This document shows positions 17,201-25,991 of a DNA stretch of 64,000 nt, piece by piece. The notes under the pieces were generated by a model that saw only the letters and a program-made list of their open reading frames with translations, did not search any database and was not told the origin of the DNA. The translations under genes and the position numbers were made by a program. Where the stretch lies: contig NZ_CAKRGI010000003.1 in assembly GCF_934330165.1 (NCBI RefSeq), positions 1 through 64,000 on the forward strand, given 5' to 3'. Every line of letters begins with the position of its first letter. The first letter of the stretch is position 1. The DNA is from an uncultured Mediterraneibacter sp. GTDB lineage: Bacteria; Bacillota; Clostridia; Lachnospirales; Lachnospiraceae.

Positions 17201-17788
17201 GACCATCACAACCAGACGGTCTTTTGCCACCTCCTGAAGCAGATCCATGACCTGCACACTGGTATCGCTGTCCAACGCTCCGGTCGGCTCATCTGCCAGT
17301 AAAATGTCAGGATCATTGACCAATGCCCTTGCGATCGCCACTCTCTGCATCTGACCGCCCGACATCTGACTTGGTCTTTTATGGAGCTGCTTTCCAAGCC
17401 CCACCTTTTCCAGGGCTTCTGTCGCACGTCTTCTTCGTTCACTCTTTCCGATCCCCGAGATTGTCAGTGCCAGTTCTACATTTGCCAGCACACTCTGATG
17501 TGGGATCAGATTATAACTCTGAAAAACGAATCCGATGGTATGGTTTCTGTAGGAATCCCAGTCTCTGTCTTTATATTTTTTGGTTGAAATCCCGTTAATA
17601 ATCAGATCTCCACTGTCATACCGGTCCAGCCCACCAATGATATTAAGCAGGGTTGTCTTACCAGAACCACTGGGACCCAGAATGGCAACAAATTCATTAT
17701 CCCTTAAATTCAGGCTCACATCATCCAGGGCTTTCTGCACCAGTCCCCCTGTTCTGTATTCTTTGCAGATATTCTTTATCTGTAACAT
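14201..17788 (-). CDS. ABC transporter ATPase-permease fusion (MacB/FtsX type) with large extracellular domain
   Basis: One chain of 1195 residues joins an ATPase (Walker A GPSGSGKTT at 38-46, signature MSGGQMQR near 142, Walker B ILLADEP near 162, switch His near 198) to an FtsX-type permease: TM1 near 262-288, an extracellular region of about 770 residues, then three helices after 1050 ending in the FtsX motif VLERKKEIGILRAIGASK. Such proteins act as mechanotransmitters or in peptide resistance and lipoprotein-like export, not as ordinary pumps. The extracellular part holds a three-copy 64-residue repeat (15125-15670) and then a Met/Gln-rich coiled-coil stretch. The ATG at 17788 has AAGGAG nine bases before it; the ATG at 17794 is too close. 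Residue numbers count from 17788. Confidence 0.9.
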   Translation of the reverse strand: MLQIKNICKEYRTGGLVQKALDDVSLNLRDNEFVAILGPSGSGKTTLLNIIGGLDRYDSGDLIINGISTKKYKDRDWDSYRNHTIGFVFQSYNLIPHQSVLANVELALTISGIGKSERRRRATEALEKVGLGKQLHKRPSQMSGGQMQRVAIARALVNDPDILLADEPTGALDSDTSVQVMDLLQEVAKDRLVVMVTHNPELAEQYATRIVTLRDGKIRSDTDPYEVDETQAEPPQHKNMGKSSMSFLTALALSFNNLKTKKARTLLTAFAGSIGIIGIALILSLSNGVNEYIQNVEEETLSEYPLQIQSTGFDITSMMVGNASEMAADDEKDTADNEDGKVKVMQLVTNMFSTMDSNDLKSLKEYLDEGKSGIEKYTNAVEYSYSVTPQIFKEEKDGVRQVHPDQSFSSLGLGSSSSSNSIMSSMMSTDVFFEMPETRSLYESQYDVKAGKWPEKYNECVLVLSSNGSISDFVAYTLGLRDPLELDEMIRQFMNEETIDVPSDFQDYSYDQIVGTTFKLVNSSDFYEYDSQYKVWKDKTDNASYMKKLVENGETLRIVGVVQPREGAAASSLNPGICYPASLTRYVAEQAADSEIVKQQLADAGVNVFTNKKFGEEDGESSFSEDSLFTVDEAALQKAFKMDESALAGLGTASDFSGVFTSGGNALDLSGMMDSGSLDLNLDGLPAMDLQKLLKGIKVEVSSDGMQKLSASMLEGYQEYAKTHPEADYSNLQEDFRNYLRSDTARKILSDNLKEILKANGEVTVSAEQIQELIRNLMSGYQEFLVKNGYTDPTKSDEYLTEYLQTAEAQKIIADWMEKIYPSDRDFEISDAQLEKLTHELLNGYLDYVKVNGLPDPTKMGDHILEYLNTEDGQKRFSEGLVVAVDMDSLEQQLSKAMASYMEQAMGAMSESVAQAVETQVQQMMGQITKAMESSMQQAMSQLGTNLQNVMGNAISIDADAFADAFQMNVSEEDLTELFLSLGSKQSASYDGNLQKLGYADFSEPSGINIYPKDFQSKEQVVKILDDYNSRMEADGKEEQVITYTDVVGTLMSSVTDIVDIISYVLIAFVAISLVVSSIMIGVITYISVLERKKEIGILRAIGASKGNVSQVFNAETFIIGFGAGLIGIGLTLLLLIPCNAVIHHLADTTAVSAALPFVPAVVLILLSIGLTLLGGLIPSRKAAKSDPVTALRTE
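15125..15670 (-). repeat. three-copy 64-residue coding repeat in the ABC permease
   Basis: In the encoded protein (numbered from 17794) a Gly-Tyr pair recurs at 718-719, 782-783 and 846-847, and a Tyr-Leu pair at 741, 805 and 869: exactly 64 residues apart each time. Flanking words match: EGYQEYAK / SGYQEFLVK / NGYLDYVK, NYLRSDTARKI / EYLQTAEAQKI / EYLNTEDGQK, and DPTK in copies two and three. Diverged at the level of DNA. Confidence 0.85.
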
Positions 17789-17933
17789 AGGCATCTGCTC
17801 CTTTTATTTGCATTATCTTTTATTTGCATTGTCTTTTATCATACTATATTTTAATTTTTTGGTCAAAAGATCTTTTTTCTTATCCGACACCCATATCCGG
17901 CTCCCGGTTTTTTCCCTTCTGACAAATAGTTTT

Positions 17934-19679
17934 TCAATGCTCCATGGCATACCGGCAGGACAGTGTACCGACTGCCCGGTGCAGCCGTTCCACTTCTTCT
18001 GCCAGTTCTCTTTTTATCTGCTCATCTGCCTCCATAAATCCGGCTGTTCCGATTCCGTTGCTTTTTCCTTTTCCATAAAAGCATCTGACACTGTCCAAAA
18101 GTTGTTCTGCCTTCTTTTCATATTCCGGTACTTTCTTCATCTGACGCAGTTTCCTTACATCATGAATGGCTTCTTCCAGCATCCTGAACCTCGGTGAAAC
18201 CCGCACATCCGGCTCTTTTTCCCGCCTTTCTCCGGGATACACCAGGAACATATCCCCTGCTTCAAAATAGCAATGGGCATTTTCCTCCAGAGGATCTTTA
18301 CACCAGGCATCATATGCCCATTTCAGGAATCCGTCCGCACCACATGACTCGATATACCAGATTGTCCATGCAGCCTCACCCGGATCACTCATAGAAAAGA
18401 TGCCCGGATAATCATGGATCATACTGTAAATGCTTGTCAGCTTTCCTTCCTGTCTCCGCCTGCAGACGATTTCCCTGAACAACTCCCGCGGGATCTCCCC
18501 ATTTGCCAGTGCGGACAGATGCGGTGTCACCGTAAATAGTCTGTCCCACATTTCTTTATTATAATGCACCACCGCACCGCCCACTTTCAGGGAATTTCCA
18601 TGTCTGTCCGGGAAAGTTGCGATCAGGTTCAGAGCTGCCTCCATCTCTTCTTTCGGGCGTTCATCCATCGCCAGTATAATCCGATCAAACCATCCTTTTT
18701 CTTCCAAATGTTGTACAAAACTCTGTAAAAATGCACTCCACGCCTCAATCCAGAACTCACTTCCGGGTTCTGCCTGCTTCTCTATTTCTTTTCCATCTTC
18801 CCTGTATCGCAGCACATTCCCCCATGGAACAACAGAATAACACTCTATATAGGACACCTTTACTTCTTTCAGCAAAAACCCTGTCCACCGGTCAAACTCT
18901 CCGTATTCAAACTGCCATTTTCCATTTTCTCTTTTCCATCTGACCATGGACGGATAGTCACACCATGTCTGATGATACCATGGCTCTTCCACGATCGAAG
19001 CTGTTCCGATTTTTCCGCCAGCCTCCATATAAGGCCGCATCTGCCGTTTCATGATCTGAAGATGCTCCCTGCCAAAAGGTTCAACCTGATAATATGCCGT
19101 ACTGGCATAAGGATACTGCCACAGATTCAGATAATACTCATTGTCCTGGTCCAGCTTAAGATCCAGCACCCGGATCTTTAACTTCAGGCTCTGCTCCCCG
19201 TCCTTTTCTGTCCTCACCCGGATTTTTGTACTGTAAAGCCCCGGTTTTGCATCCCGAGTCGTTGACACCGTGATCCAGATTGGCTGGATTATTCTTCCGT
19301 TCTTCTCCAACAGCTTTTCACGCTCCATCTGTGAACCATAGATCACATCCGCACTATAGCTTTTGTCTCCCTTCGGTGCTTCCGGCAGACGGTACGGCCT
19401 CGGCTCCGGGATCCAGTTACTTCCCGTATACGTGCTGATCCATTTTTGAAATTCTGCTCTTACTTCTATCCCTTCAGACAAATTTCCTTTTTCATCCGTC
19501 ACCGGCTCTGCGATCAGTTCCAGAGCTTCTGCCTTTTCATCCAGGATCACTTCCGCCGCTGCATTTCCACGGTCTCCCTGCCATAAAAGCAGCCTTTCCT
19601 CCTGCCGATGCTGCTCCGGTATTCTGTCCCACTCGGCTCTCCGTTCTTTTTTTATAAATGTATACTGACTGATCCCCAT
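17934..19679 (-). CDS. DUF4091-domain protein (GH123-like)
   Basis: A 581-residue protein without signal peptide. After an N-terminal beta region (about 1-170) it shows the DUF4091 pattern of glycoside-hydrolase-like TIM barrels related to family GH123: DNEYYLNLWQYPYASTAYY, DRIILAMDERPKEEME with an acidic pair that could be catalytic, SCGADGFLKWAYDAWCKDP and FLVYPGERR. GH123 enzymes cleave N-acetylgalactosaminides by substrate-assisted catalysis; activity here is inferred. The lack of a secretion signal points to intracellular processing of imported sugars, but no sugar transporter is adjacent. It stands alone behind its own promoter. Confidence 0.75.
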   Translation of the reverse strand: MGISQYTFIKKERRAEWDRIPEQHRQEERLLLWQGDRGNAAAEVILDEKAEALELIAEPVTDEKGNLSEGIEVRAEFQKWISTYTGSNWIPEPRPYRLPEAPKGDKSYSADVIYGSQMEREKLLEKNGRIIQPIWITVSTTRDAKPGLYSTKIRVRTEKDGEQSLKLKIRVLDLKLDQDNEYYLNLWQYPYASTAYYQVEPFGREHLQIMKRQMRPYMEAGGKIGTASIVEEPWYHQTWCDYPSMVRWKRENGKWQFEYGEFDRWTGFLLKEVKVSYIECYSVVPWGNVLRYREDGKEIEKQAEPGSEFWIEAWSAFLQSFVQHLEEKGWFDRIILAMDERPKEEMEAALNLIATFPDRHGNSLKVGGAVVHYNKEMWDRLFTVTPHLSALANGEIPRELFREIVCRRRQEGKLTSIYSMIHDYPGIFSMSDPGEAAWTIWYIESCGADGFLKWAYDAWCKDPLEENAHCYFEAGDMFLVYPGERREKEPDVRVSPRFRMLEEAIHDVRKLRQMKKVPEYEKKAEQLLDSVRCFYGKGKSNGIGTAGFMEADEQIKRELAEEVERLHRAVGTLSCRYAMEH

Positions 19680-19710
19680 GGTTCTCTCCTGTTATCTACT
19701 ATTTTTCATC

Positions 19711-19773
19711 TGCTAACGCCCATTACAGCAGGACCGGCACCTTTGGTGTCTGAAGCTGTTAACGCTCATTATA
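19711..19773 (-). promoter_or_regulatory. DUF4091 promoter and repeated leader element
   Basis: On the minus strand a -10 TATAAT (19768-19773) runs directly into GAGCGTTAAC; 44 bases on, a near copy (TAATGGGCGTTAGCAG) occurs at 19713-19728, with a GACACC-AAA-GGTGCC hairpin between. The first 16 bases are identical to the promoter of the small gene at 62546. Confidence 0.5.
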
Positions 19774-19782
19774 ACATAAGAA

Positions 19783-19818
19783 GAAAAAAGATACCCATAG
19801 ATTTCTCTACGGATATCT
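19783..19818 (-). terminator. gltBD terminator
   Basis: On the minus strand AGATATCC and GGGTATCT pair around a 14-base loop and run into a T tract. It ends the gltB-gltD operon before the DUF4091 promoter. Confidence 0.75.
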
Positions 19819-19858
19819 TTTTCAGAGAAGATTCCTGTTATATTTTTCAGAGAATCTC

Positions 19859-21358
19859 TTACTGTATATTCAGATTTGTATACCCCATCAGGCTTTCATC
19901 AATTTCTCTTGCAACTTCGCGGCCCTCACGGATCGCCCACACGACAAGTGACTGTCCCCGGTGCATATCTCCTGCTGTAAACACATTTTTTACATTGGTC
20001 GCATATCTGCCCGGCTCTGTCTTTACATTCGTGCGTTCATTCACTTCCACACCAAATGCTTTTGTCACATAATCCTGGCTTCCAAGGAATCCTGCTGCGA
20101 TCAGAACCAGATCCACTGCTACTGTATATTCACTTCCCGGAATTTCTTCCATTCTCATGCGTCCGGTTTTTTCGTCTTTTTTACCCTCAAGTTTCACAAG
20201 AACAGCCTTACACAGCTTTCCTTTCTTATCCTTGATAAATTCTTTGACCGTTGTGGTATACACACGCGGATCTGCACCAAAAACTGCAATCGCCTCCTGC
20301 TGTCCATAATCGGTCTTGCAGACTCTCGGCCACTCCGGCCATGGATTGGATACAGCTCTCTGATCCGGTGCCTTGGGCATCATTTCCAGCTGAACCACAC
20401 TTTTTGCTCCATGACGGATAGAAGTTCCGACACAGTCATTTCCTGTATCTCCACCACCGATGACCATGACATTCTTTCCTTTTGCAGAAATATACATGCC
20501 ATCCTTCAACTGCATATCATTTGCCCATAAGGCTTTTGTCGTTGATTTCAGAAAATCTACCGCAAAATAAATTCCTTCTGCATCCCGTCCCGGTACTTTG
20601 ATATCTCTTGGATTGGATGCACCACACGCAAGTACAACCCGGTCATAATTTTTCAGGATCTCCGACGGCTTGATCTCTTTTCCTACATCACATCCGGTCT
20701 GGAACTCAATTCCTTCCTCTTTCATGATCTCGATCTTGCGGTCAATGATCTGCTTTTCCAGCTTCATGTTCGGGATACCATACCGCAGCAGACCACCCGG
20801 CTTGTCTTCCCGCTCAAATACCGTCACCTGATGTCCTCTCTGATTCAGAAGATCTGCGGCAGCAAGTCCGGACGGACCGGACCCGATCACTGCAACTTTC
20901 TTTCCGGTTCTTACTTTCGGTGGATTTGCTTTGGCATAACCCATCTCATAAGCATTTTCAATGATGGCATATTCATTGCTCTTTGATGCCACTGCCTCCT
21001 GGTTCAGTCCACAGGTACAGGCATTCTCACACAGTGCCGGACATACACGGGATGTAAACTCCGGAAAATTATTTGTCTTCTTCAGACGCAGATATGCTTC
21101 TTTCCAGTTTCCGTTATAGATCAGATCATTCCATTCCGGTACTAAATTGTGGAGCGGACATCCGCTTGCCATCCCTGCCAGTAATTTTCCTGACTGACAG
21201 AACGGAACTCCGCACGCCATACAGCGTGCTCCCTGAAGTTCCTGTTCTTCCTTTGATAACGGCGTATGAAACTCGTTAAAATGCTGAATTCTTTCAAGTG
21301 GTGTCTCCGCTATTTTATCCTGTCTTTTATAATCCATAAATCCTGTCGGTTTTCCCAT
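19859..21358 (-). CDS. gltD: Glutamate synthase small subunit
   Basis: GltD delivers electrons from NADPH to GltB for making two glutamates from glutamine and 2-oxoglutarate. The 499 residues begin with the N-terminal Fe-S domain (CMACGVPFCQ, CPLHNLVPEWND, CPALCENACTCG), followed by an FAD site (VIGSGPSGLAAADLL, near 155-170) and an NADPH site (VIGGGDTGNDCVGTS). The last part has the ATP-like GDMHRGQSLVVWAIREGRE flavoprotein motif. It follows gltB after 13 bp, with no sign of other control between them. Confidence 0.97.
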   Translation of the reverse strand: MGKPTGFMDYKRQDKIAETPLERIQHFNEFHTPLSKEEQELQGARCMACGVPFCQSGKLLAGMASGCPLHNLVPEWNDLIYNGNWKEAYLRLKKTNNFPEFTSRVCPALCENACTCGLNQEAVASKSNEYAIIENAYEMGYAKANPPKVRTGKKVAVIGSGPSGLAAADLLNQRGHQVTVFEREDKPGGLLRYGIPNMKLEKQIIDRKIEIMKEEGIEFQTGCDVGKEIKPSEILKNYDRVVLACGASNPRDIKVPGRDAEGIYFAVDFLKSTTKALWANDMQLKDGMYISAKGKNVMVIGGGDTGNDCVGTSIRHGAKSVVQLEMMPKAPDQRAVSNPWPEWPRVCKTDYGQQEAIAVFGADPRVYTTTVKEFIKDKKGKLCKAVLVKLEGKKDEKTGRMRMEEIPGSEYTVAVDLVLIAAGFLGSQDYVTKAFGVEVNERTNVKTEPGRYATNVKNVFTAGDMHRGQSLVVWAIREGREVAREIDESLMGYTNLNIQ

Positions 21359-21371
21359 CTTCCTACGCCTC

Positions 21372-24300
21372 CTATCTTCCGTTCTTAATCAGGTTAAATG
21401 CCTCGATCTTTGCTTTTTCTCTGCTCAGACCTTTTTCTTCCATCTGAATGATCGTTGACATCATTTTCTCATAGTCTTCCGGTATGATCTTCTTGAATTT
21501 CGGAAGATACTCTTTAAAGTTATCAAGGATCTTCTTTCCGACCTCTGAATTTGTATATGCCACATGCTCCTGGATCATGCCTTTGAGTTCTTGCACATCA
21601 TACTTATCTGTCACACGCTCGATGTTGACCATCGCTTTGTTGACTTTCTGATAAAGTCTGCTGTCAAGGTCAAGAACATAAGCAATACCGCCGCTCATTC
21701 CGGCTGCAAAGTTCTTTCCAACCTGTCCCAGTACAACGACACATCCTCCGGTCATGTACTCGCAGCCATGATCACCGACACCTTCTACAACTGCTCTGAC
21801 TCCTGAATTTCTTACTGCAAATCTTTCTCCTGCCACACCACCGACAAATGCTTTACCGCTGGTAGCTCCATATAAAGCAACGTTACCGATGATGATATTT
21901 TCATCTGATTTGAACTTCACACCTTTTGGCTGGCATACGACCAGTTTACCACCGGAAAGACCTTTTCCGAAATAATCGTTGCTGTCTCCGGTCAGTTCGA
22001 GAGTCAGTCCCTTCGGAATAAATGCACCAAAGCTCTGACCGCCCGCTCCTTTACACTGGATCACGAAGCTGTCTTCTTCCAGTCCTTCAGGATATCTTCT
22101 CGTGATCTCGGATCCGAAGATTGTTCCGAATGCACGGTCTGTATTCGTAACATCGACTTCAAGTCCTCTCTTTTCTCCCCGTTCGAGTGCCGGAAGAAGC
22201 TGCTTTACAAGAACTTTTTCATCCAGGGTCTTACCAAGTTCAAAATCGTAAACTTTCTTTGGATTGAAGATCATGCCTTTCTTTTCTTTTGCATATGGGT
22301 TATACAGCACACTGCTCAGATCCAGCATAGCTGCACGACGGGAAGTCGGTACATCTTTCACTTTCAGAAGATCCGTACGTCCTACAAGTTCGTCTACTGT
22401 GCGGACACCCAGCTTTGCCATATATTCTCTCAGTTCTTCTGCAATAAACCGCATAAAGTTGACTACATACTCCGGTTTTCCTGTAAATCTCTTTCTCAGT
22501 TCCGGGTTCTGAGTAGCAACTCCGACCGGACACGTATCCAGGTTGCAGACTCTCATCATCACACAGCCCATTGTTACAAGCGGAGCTGTAGCAAATCCGA
22601 ATTCTTCTGCTCCAAGCATCGCTGCGATCGCCACATCACGACCGCTCATCAGCTTGCCATCCGTCTCAATGCGGACACGTTCACGCAGCCCATTTTGGAT
22701 CAGTGTCTGATGCGTCTCGGCAAGTCCGAGTTCCCATGGAAGTCCCGCATTCTGAATGGAACTTCTTGGAGCAGCTCCTGTTCCTCCGTCATAACCGGAG
22801 ATCAGGATGACTCCTGCACCGGCTTTCGCAACACCGGCTGCCACGGTACCGACTCCTGCCTCTGATACAAGCTTCACTGAAATCCTTGCATTTTTATTTG
22901 CATTCTTACAGTCATAGATCAGCTGTGCCAGATCCTCAATGGAGTAAATATCATGGTGCGGCGGTGGTGAAATCAGACTGACTCCCGGTGTTGAATGACG
23001 GGTCTTTGCGATCCACGGATATACCTTTCCTCCCGGAAGGTGTCCTCCTTCTCCCGGTTTTGCTCCCTGTGCCATCTTGATCTGAATCTCCTGTGCACTG
23101 ACAAGATATCTCGATGTCACTCCAAAACGTCCTGAAGCTACCTGCTTAATGGCAGAGCATCTATTTGTATCCAGTCGCTCGATATCCTCTCCACCTTCAC
23201 CGGAGTTGGATTTTCCATGAAGCATATTCATGGCGATCGCCATGGTCTCATGAGCTTCTTTGGAAATCGATCCATAGGACATGGCTCCCGTCTTAAATCT
23301 TGTTACGATGGAATCTACACTTTCCACCTCTTCGATCGGCACACTCTTCTTCGGATAATTAAATTCAAGCTGACCTCTCAGGTTGATCTTTTCACCCTCT
23401 TCATCTACCATCTGCGTATACTGCTTAAACAGATCATAACTTCCGGTTCTTGTAGACTGCTGAAGCATATGGATCGTCTGCGGATTGTAAAGATGTTCTT
23501 CTCCACCGCTCTTATATTTATGCTTTCCGACGCTGTCCAGTGTCATATCTACAGCAAGTCCCAGTGGATCAAATGCCTCTGTATGGAACGCAGTATAGTC
23601 TTCTGCGATTTCTTCTATTCCAATTCCTCCGACACGGCTGACTGTATCGGTAAAATAACGGTTGATAAAGTCACTCTTCAGCCCGATCGCCTCAAAGATC
23701 TTCGCTCCCTGATAAGACTGGATCGTTGAGATTCCCATCTTGGATGCGATCTTGATAATCCCATGGATCACCGCAGAGTTATAATCATCCACCGCCGCAT
23801 AATAATCTTTGTGAAGCAGATTTGCCTCGATCAGCTGGCGGATGGACTCATGTGCCAGATACGGGTTGATCGCACATGCTCCATAGCCCAGCAGGGTTGC
23901 AAAATGATGTACCTCTCTTGGTTCCCCACTTTCCAGGATCATGGCAACTGAAGTTCTCTTCTTTGTGCGGACCAGATGCTGCTGCAATCCCGATACAGCC
24001 AGAAGTGACGGAATCGCTACATGATACTCATCCACATCCCGGTCTGTCAGGATCAGGATATTCGCTCCTTCACGGATGACTCTGTCCACTTCGATGAACA
24101 GATATTCAATGGCTTTTTCAAGGCTCGTATTCTTATAATAAGTGATCGGGATCTCTGCAACTTTGAATCCATCCACATTCATGTTCTTGATCTTCAGAAG
24201 GTCGGTATTGGTCAGGATCGGGTTATTTACCCTGAGCATTTTACAATTTTCTTCCTTCTGCTCCAGCAGGTTACCGTCTTTTCCAATGTAGATTGTCGTG

Positions 24301-25907
24301 GATGTAACGATCTCCTCACGGATCGCATCGATCGGTGGGTTCGTAACCTGAGCAAATAACTGCTTGAAATATCCAAACAACGGCTGACGCTTTTTAGAAA
24401 GAACTGACAGTGGTGCATCAATTCCCATGGCTGCGATTCCTTCTCCACCGTTCTTTGCCATCGTCAGAATGGATGTCTTCACATCTTCATAAGAATATCC
24501 GAATGCTTTCTGAAGCTGTGTACATTCTTCTGCCGTATATTTCGGAACATCTTTATTCGGGATTTTCAGATCCTTCAGAGCGATCAGATTGCTGTCCAGC
24601 CACTCACCATACGGATGCTCATTTGCATATTTTTCTTTCAGTTCCTCATCATCGATCACCCGGCCTGCCACAGTATCAACCAGAAGCATCTTGCCCGGAT
24701 GAAGTCTTTCTTTCACAACAATCTTTGACGGATCAATATCCAGTACTCCGACCTCAGAAGAAAGGATCAGGTTATCATCCTCTGTGATATAGTAACGGGA
24801 AGGACGAAGACCGTTTCTGTCAAGTACCGCTCCCATCACATCTCCATCAGAGAAGAGGATGGATGCCGGTCCGTCCCACGGCTCCATCATGGTTGCATAA
24901 TACTGATAGAAATCTTTCTTATTCTGAGACATTTCATGGTTATTGACCCATGGTTCAGGAATTGCGATCATAACTGCCAGCGGAAGCTCCATTCCACTCA
25001 TGACCATAAATTCCAGTGCATTGTCAAGCATCGCTGAGTCAGAACCGGAGGTATTGATCGCCGGAAGGACTTTATGAAGCTCGCCTTTCAGTCTACCTGC
25101 CTCCATCGTTTCTTCTCTGGCACGCATCTTATCGGCATTACCACGGATCGTATTGATCTCTCCGTTATGCACGATGAAACGGTTCGGATGGGCTCTCTGC
25201 CAGCTTGGTGCTGTATTCGTACTGAAACGGGAATGCACCATGGCAATGGCTGATACATACTCCTCATCCTGCAGATCTGCAAAGAAAAGGCGGAGCTGTC
25301 CCACAAGGAACATCCCTTTATAAACGATCGTTCTGCTGGAAAGTGAAACGACATACGTGTCATCACTGCTCTGTTCAAAGATCCTTCTTACCACATACAG
25401 CCGACGGTCAAATTCCAGTCCCTTTGCATACCTGGATGGACGCTCGATAAACGCCTGCATGATACACGGCATACAGTCAACCGCACTTTTTCCAAGGATA
25501 TCCGGGTGGATCGGAACTTCTCTCCAACCTAAAAATTTCAGTCCTTCTTTTTTTACGATCACCTCAAAGATCTTCTTCGCCTGGTTTCTTTTCAGCTCGT
25601 CCTGCGGAAGGAAGAACATTCCCACGCCATAATCTCTCGCTCCTTTGAGATCGATCCCGAGTGGCTGACAGACTTTCTTAAAAAAAGTATGTGGGATCTG
25701 CGTCAGGATTCCGACACCATCTCCTGTCTTGCCCTCTGCATCCTTTCCGGCTCTGTGCTCCAGATTTTCCACGATATGCAGTGCACCCGCTACTGTACTG
25801 TGGCTTTTCTGACCTTTAATATTAACGATTGCTCCAATACCGCAGTTATCATGTTCAAAAGTTTCACGATACAGACCCTGCTGTGGGATTTCATTTTCTT
25901 TCCTCAT
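21372..25907 (-). CDS. gltB: Glutamate synthase large subunit
   Basis: A 1511-residue enzyme that removes ammonia from glutamine and channels it to 2-oxoglutarate. Cys22, after a short propeptide (EHDNCGIGA), would be the N-terminal nucleophile of the class II amidotransferase domain. A central domain (about 450-750) precedes the FMN-binding synthase barrel with GGKSNSGEGGED-like and GYDGGTGAAPRSS motifs and a 3Fe-4S cysteine triplet (CVMMRVCNLDTCPVG). The C-terminal GXGXG beta-helix domain closes the protein. It is the first gene of gltBD, behind a sigma-A promoter at 25948-25976 and two candidate CodY boxes. In this group it supplies glutamate when ammonium is scarce. Confidence 0.98.
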   Translation of the reverse strand: MRKENEIPQQGLYRETFEHDNCGIGAIVNIKGQKSHSTVAGALHIVENLEHRAGKDAEGKTGDGVGILTQIPHTFFKKVCQPLGIDLKGARDYGVGMFFLPQDELKRNQAKKIFEVIVKKEGLKFLGWREVPIHPDILGKSAVDCMPCIMQAFIERPSRYAKGLEFDRRLYVVRRIFEQSSDDTYVVSLSSRTIVYKGMFLVGQLRLFFADLQDEEYVSAIAMVHSRFSTNTAPSWQRAHPNRFIVHNGEINTIRGNADKMRAREETMEAGRLKGELHKVLPAINTSGSDSAMLDNALEFMVMSGMELPLAVMIAIPEPWVNNHEMSQNKKDFYQYYATMMEPWDGPASILFSDGDVMGAVLDRNGLRPSRYYITEDDNLILSSEVGVLDIDPSKIVVKERLHPGKMLLVDTVAGRVIDDEELKEKYANEHPYGEWLDSNLIALKDLKIPNKDVPKYTAEECTQLQKAFGYSYEDVKTSILTMAKNGGEGIAAMGIDAPLSVLSKKRQPLFGYFKQLFAQVTNPPIDAIREEIVTSTTIYIGKDGNLLEQKEENCKMLRVNNPILTNTDLLKIKNMNVDGFKVAEIPITYYKNTSLEKAIEYLFIEVDRVIREGANILILTDRDVDEYHVAIPSLLAVSGLQQHLVRTKKRTSVAMILESGEPREVHHFATLLGYGACAINPYLAHESIRQLIEANLLHKDYYAAVDDYNSAVIHGIIKIASKMGISTIQSYQGAKIFEAIGLKSDFINRYFTDTVSRVGGIGIEEIAEDYTAFHTEAFDPLGLAVDMTLDSVGKHKYKSGGEEHLYNPQTIHMLQQSTRTGSYDLFKQYTQMVDEEGEKINLRGQLEFNYPKKSVPIEEVESVDSIVTRFKTGAMSYGSISKEAHETMAIAMNMLHGKSNSGEGGEDIERLDTNRCSAIKQVASGRFGVTSRYLVSAQEIQIKMAQGAKPGEGGHLPGGKVYPWIAKTRHSTPGVSLISPPPHHDIYSIEDLAQLIYDCKNANKNARISVKLVSEAGVGTVAAGVAKAGAGVILISGYDGGTGAAPRSSIQNAGLPWELGLAETHQTLIQNGLRERVRIETDGKLMSGRDVAIAAMLGAEEFGFATAPLVTMGCVMMRVCNLDTCPVGVATQNPELRKRFTGKPEYVVNFMRFIAEELREYMAKLGVRTVDELVGRTDLLKVKDVPTSRRAAMLDLSSVLYNPYAKEKKGMIFNPKKVYDFELGKTLDEKVLVKQLLPALERGEKRGLEVDVTNTDRAFGTIFGSEITRRYPEGLEEDSFVIQCKGAGGQSFGAFIPKGLTLELTGDSNDYFGKGLSGGKLVVCQPKGVKFKSDENIIIGNVALYGATSGKAFVGGVAGERFAVRNSGVRAVVEGVGDHGCEYMTGGCVVVLGQVGKNFAAGMSGGIAYVLDLDSRLYQKVNKAMVNIERVTDKYDVQELKGMIQEHVAYTNSEVGKKILDNFKEYLPKFKKIIPEDYEKMMSTIIQMEEKGLSREKAKIEAFNLIKNGR

Positions 25908-25947
25908 AGTCGCTGTCCTTTCTTTTGCATATTTAAAACTTTTTTAA

Positions 25948-25976
25948 AATATAACTCTTTTTCCCTATTCTGTAAA
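25948..25976 (-). promoter_or_regulatory. gltB promoter
   Basis: -35 TTTACA (25971-25976), 17-base spacer, -10 TATATT (25948-25953) on the minus strand, about 35-40 bases before the start codon. Confidence 0.65.
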
Positions 25977-25991
25977 CAGGAATTTTTTGTA

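Noticed and set aside
19842..19856. Third CodY-like box behind gltD (three mismatches).
   Set aside because: It lies between the gltD stop and the terminator, where a regulatory role is unlikely, and the AT-rich motif is expected by chance.
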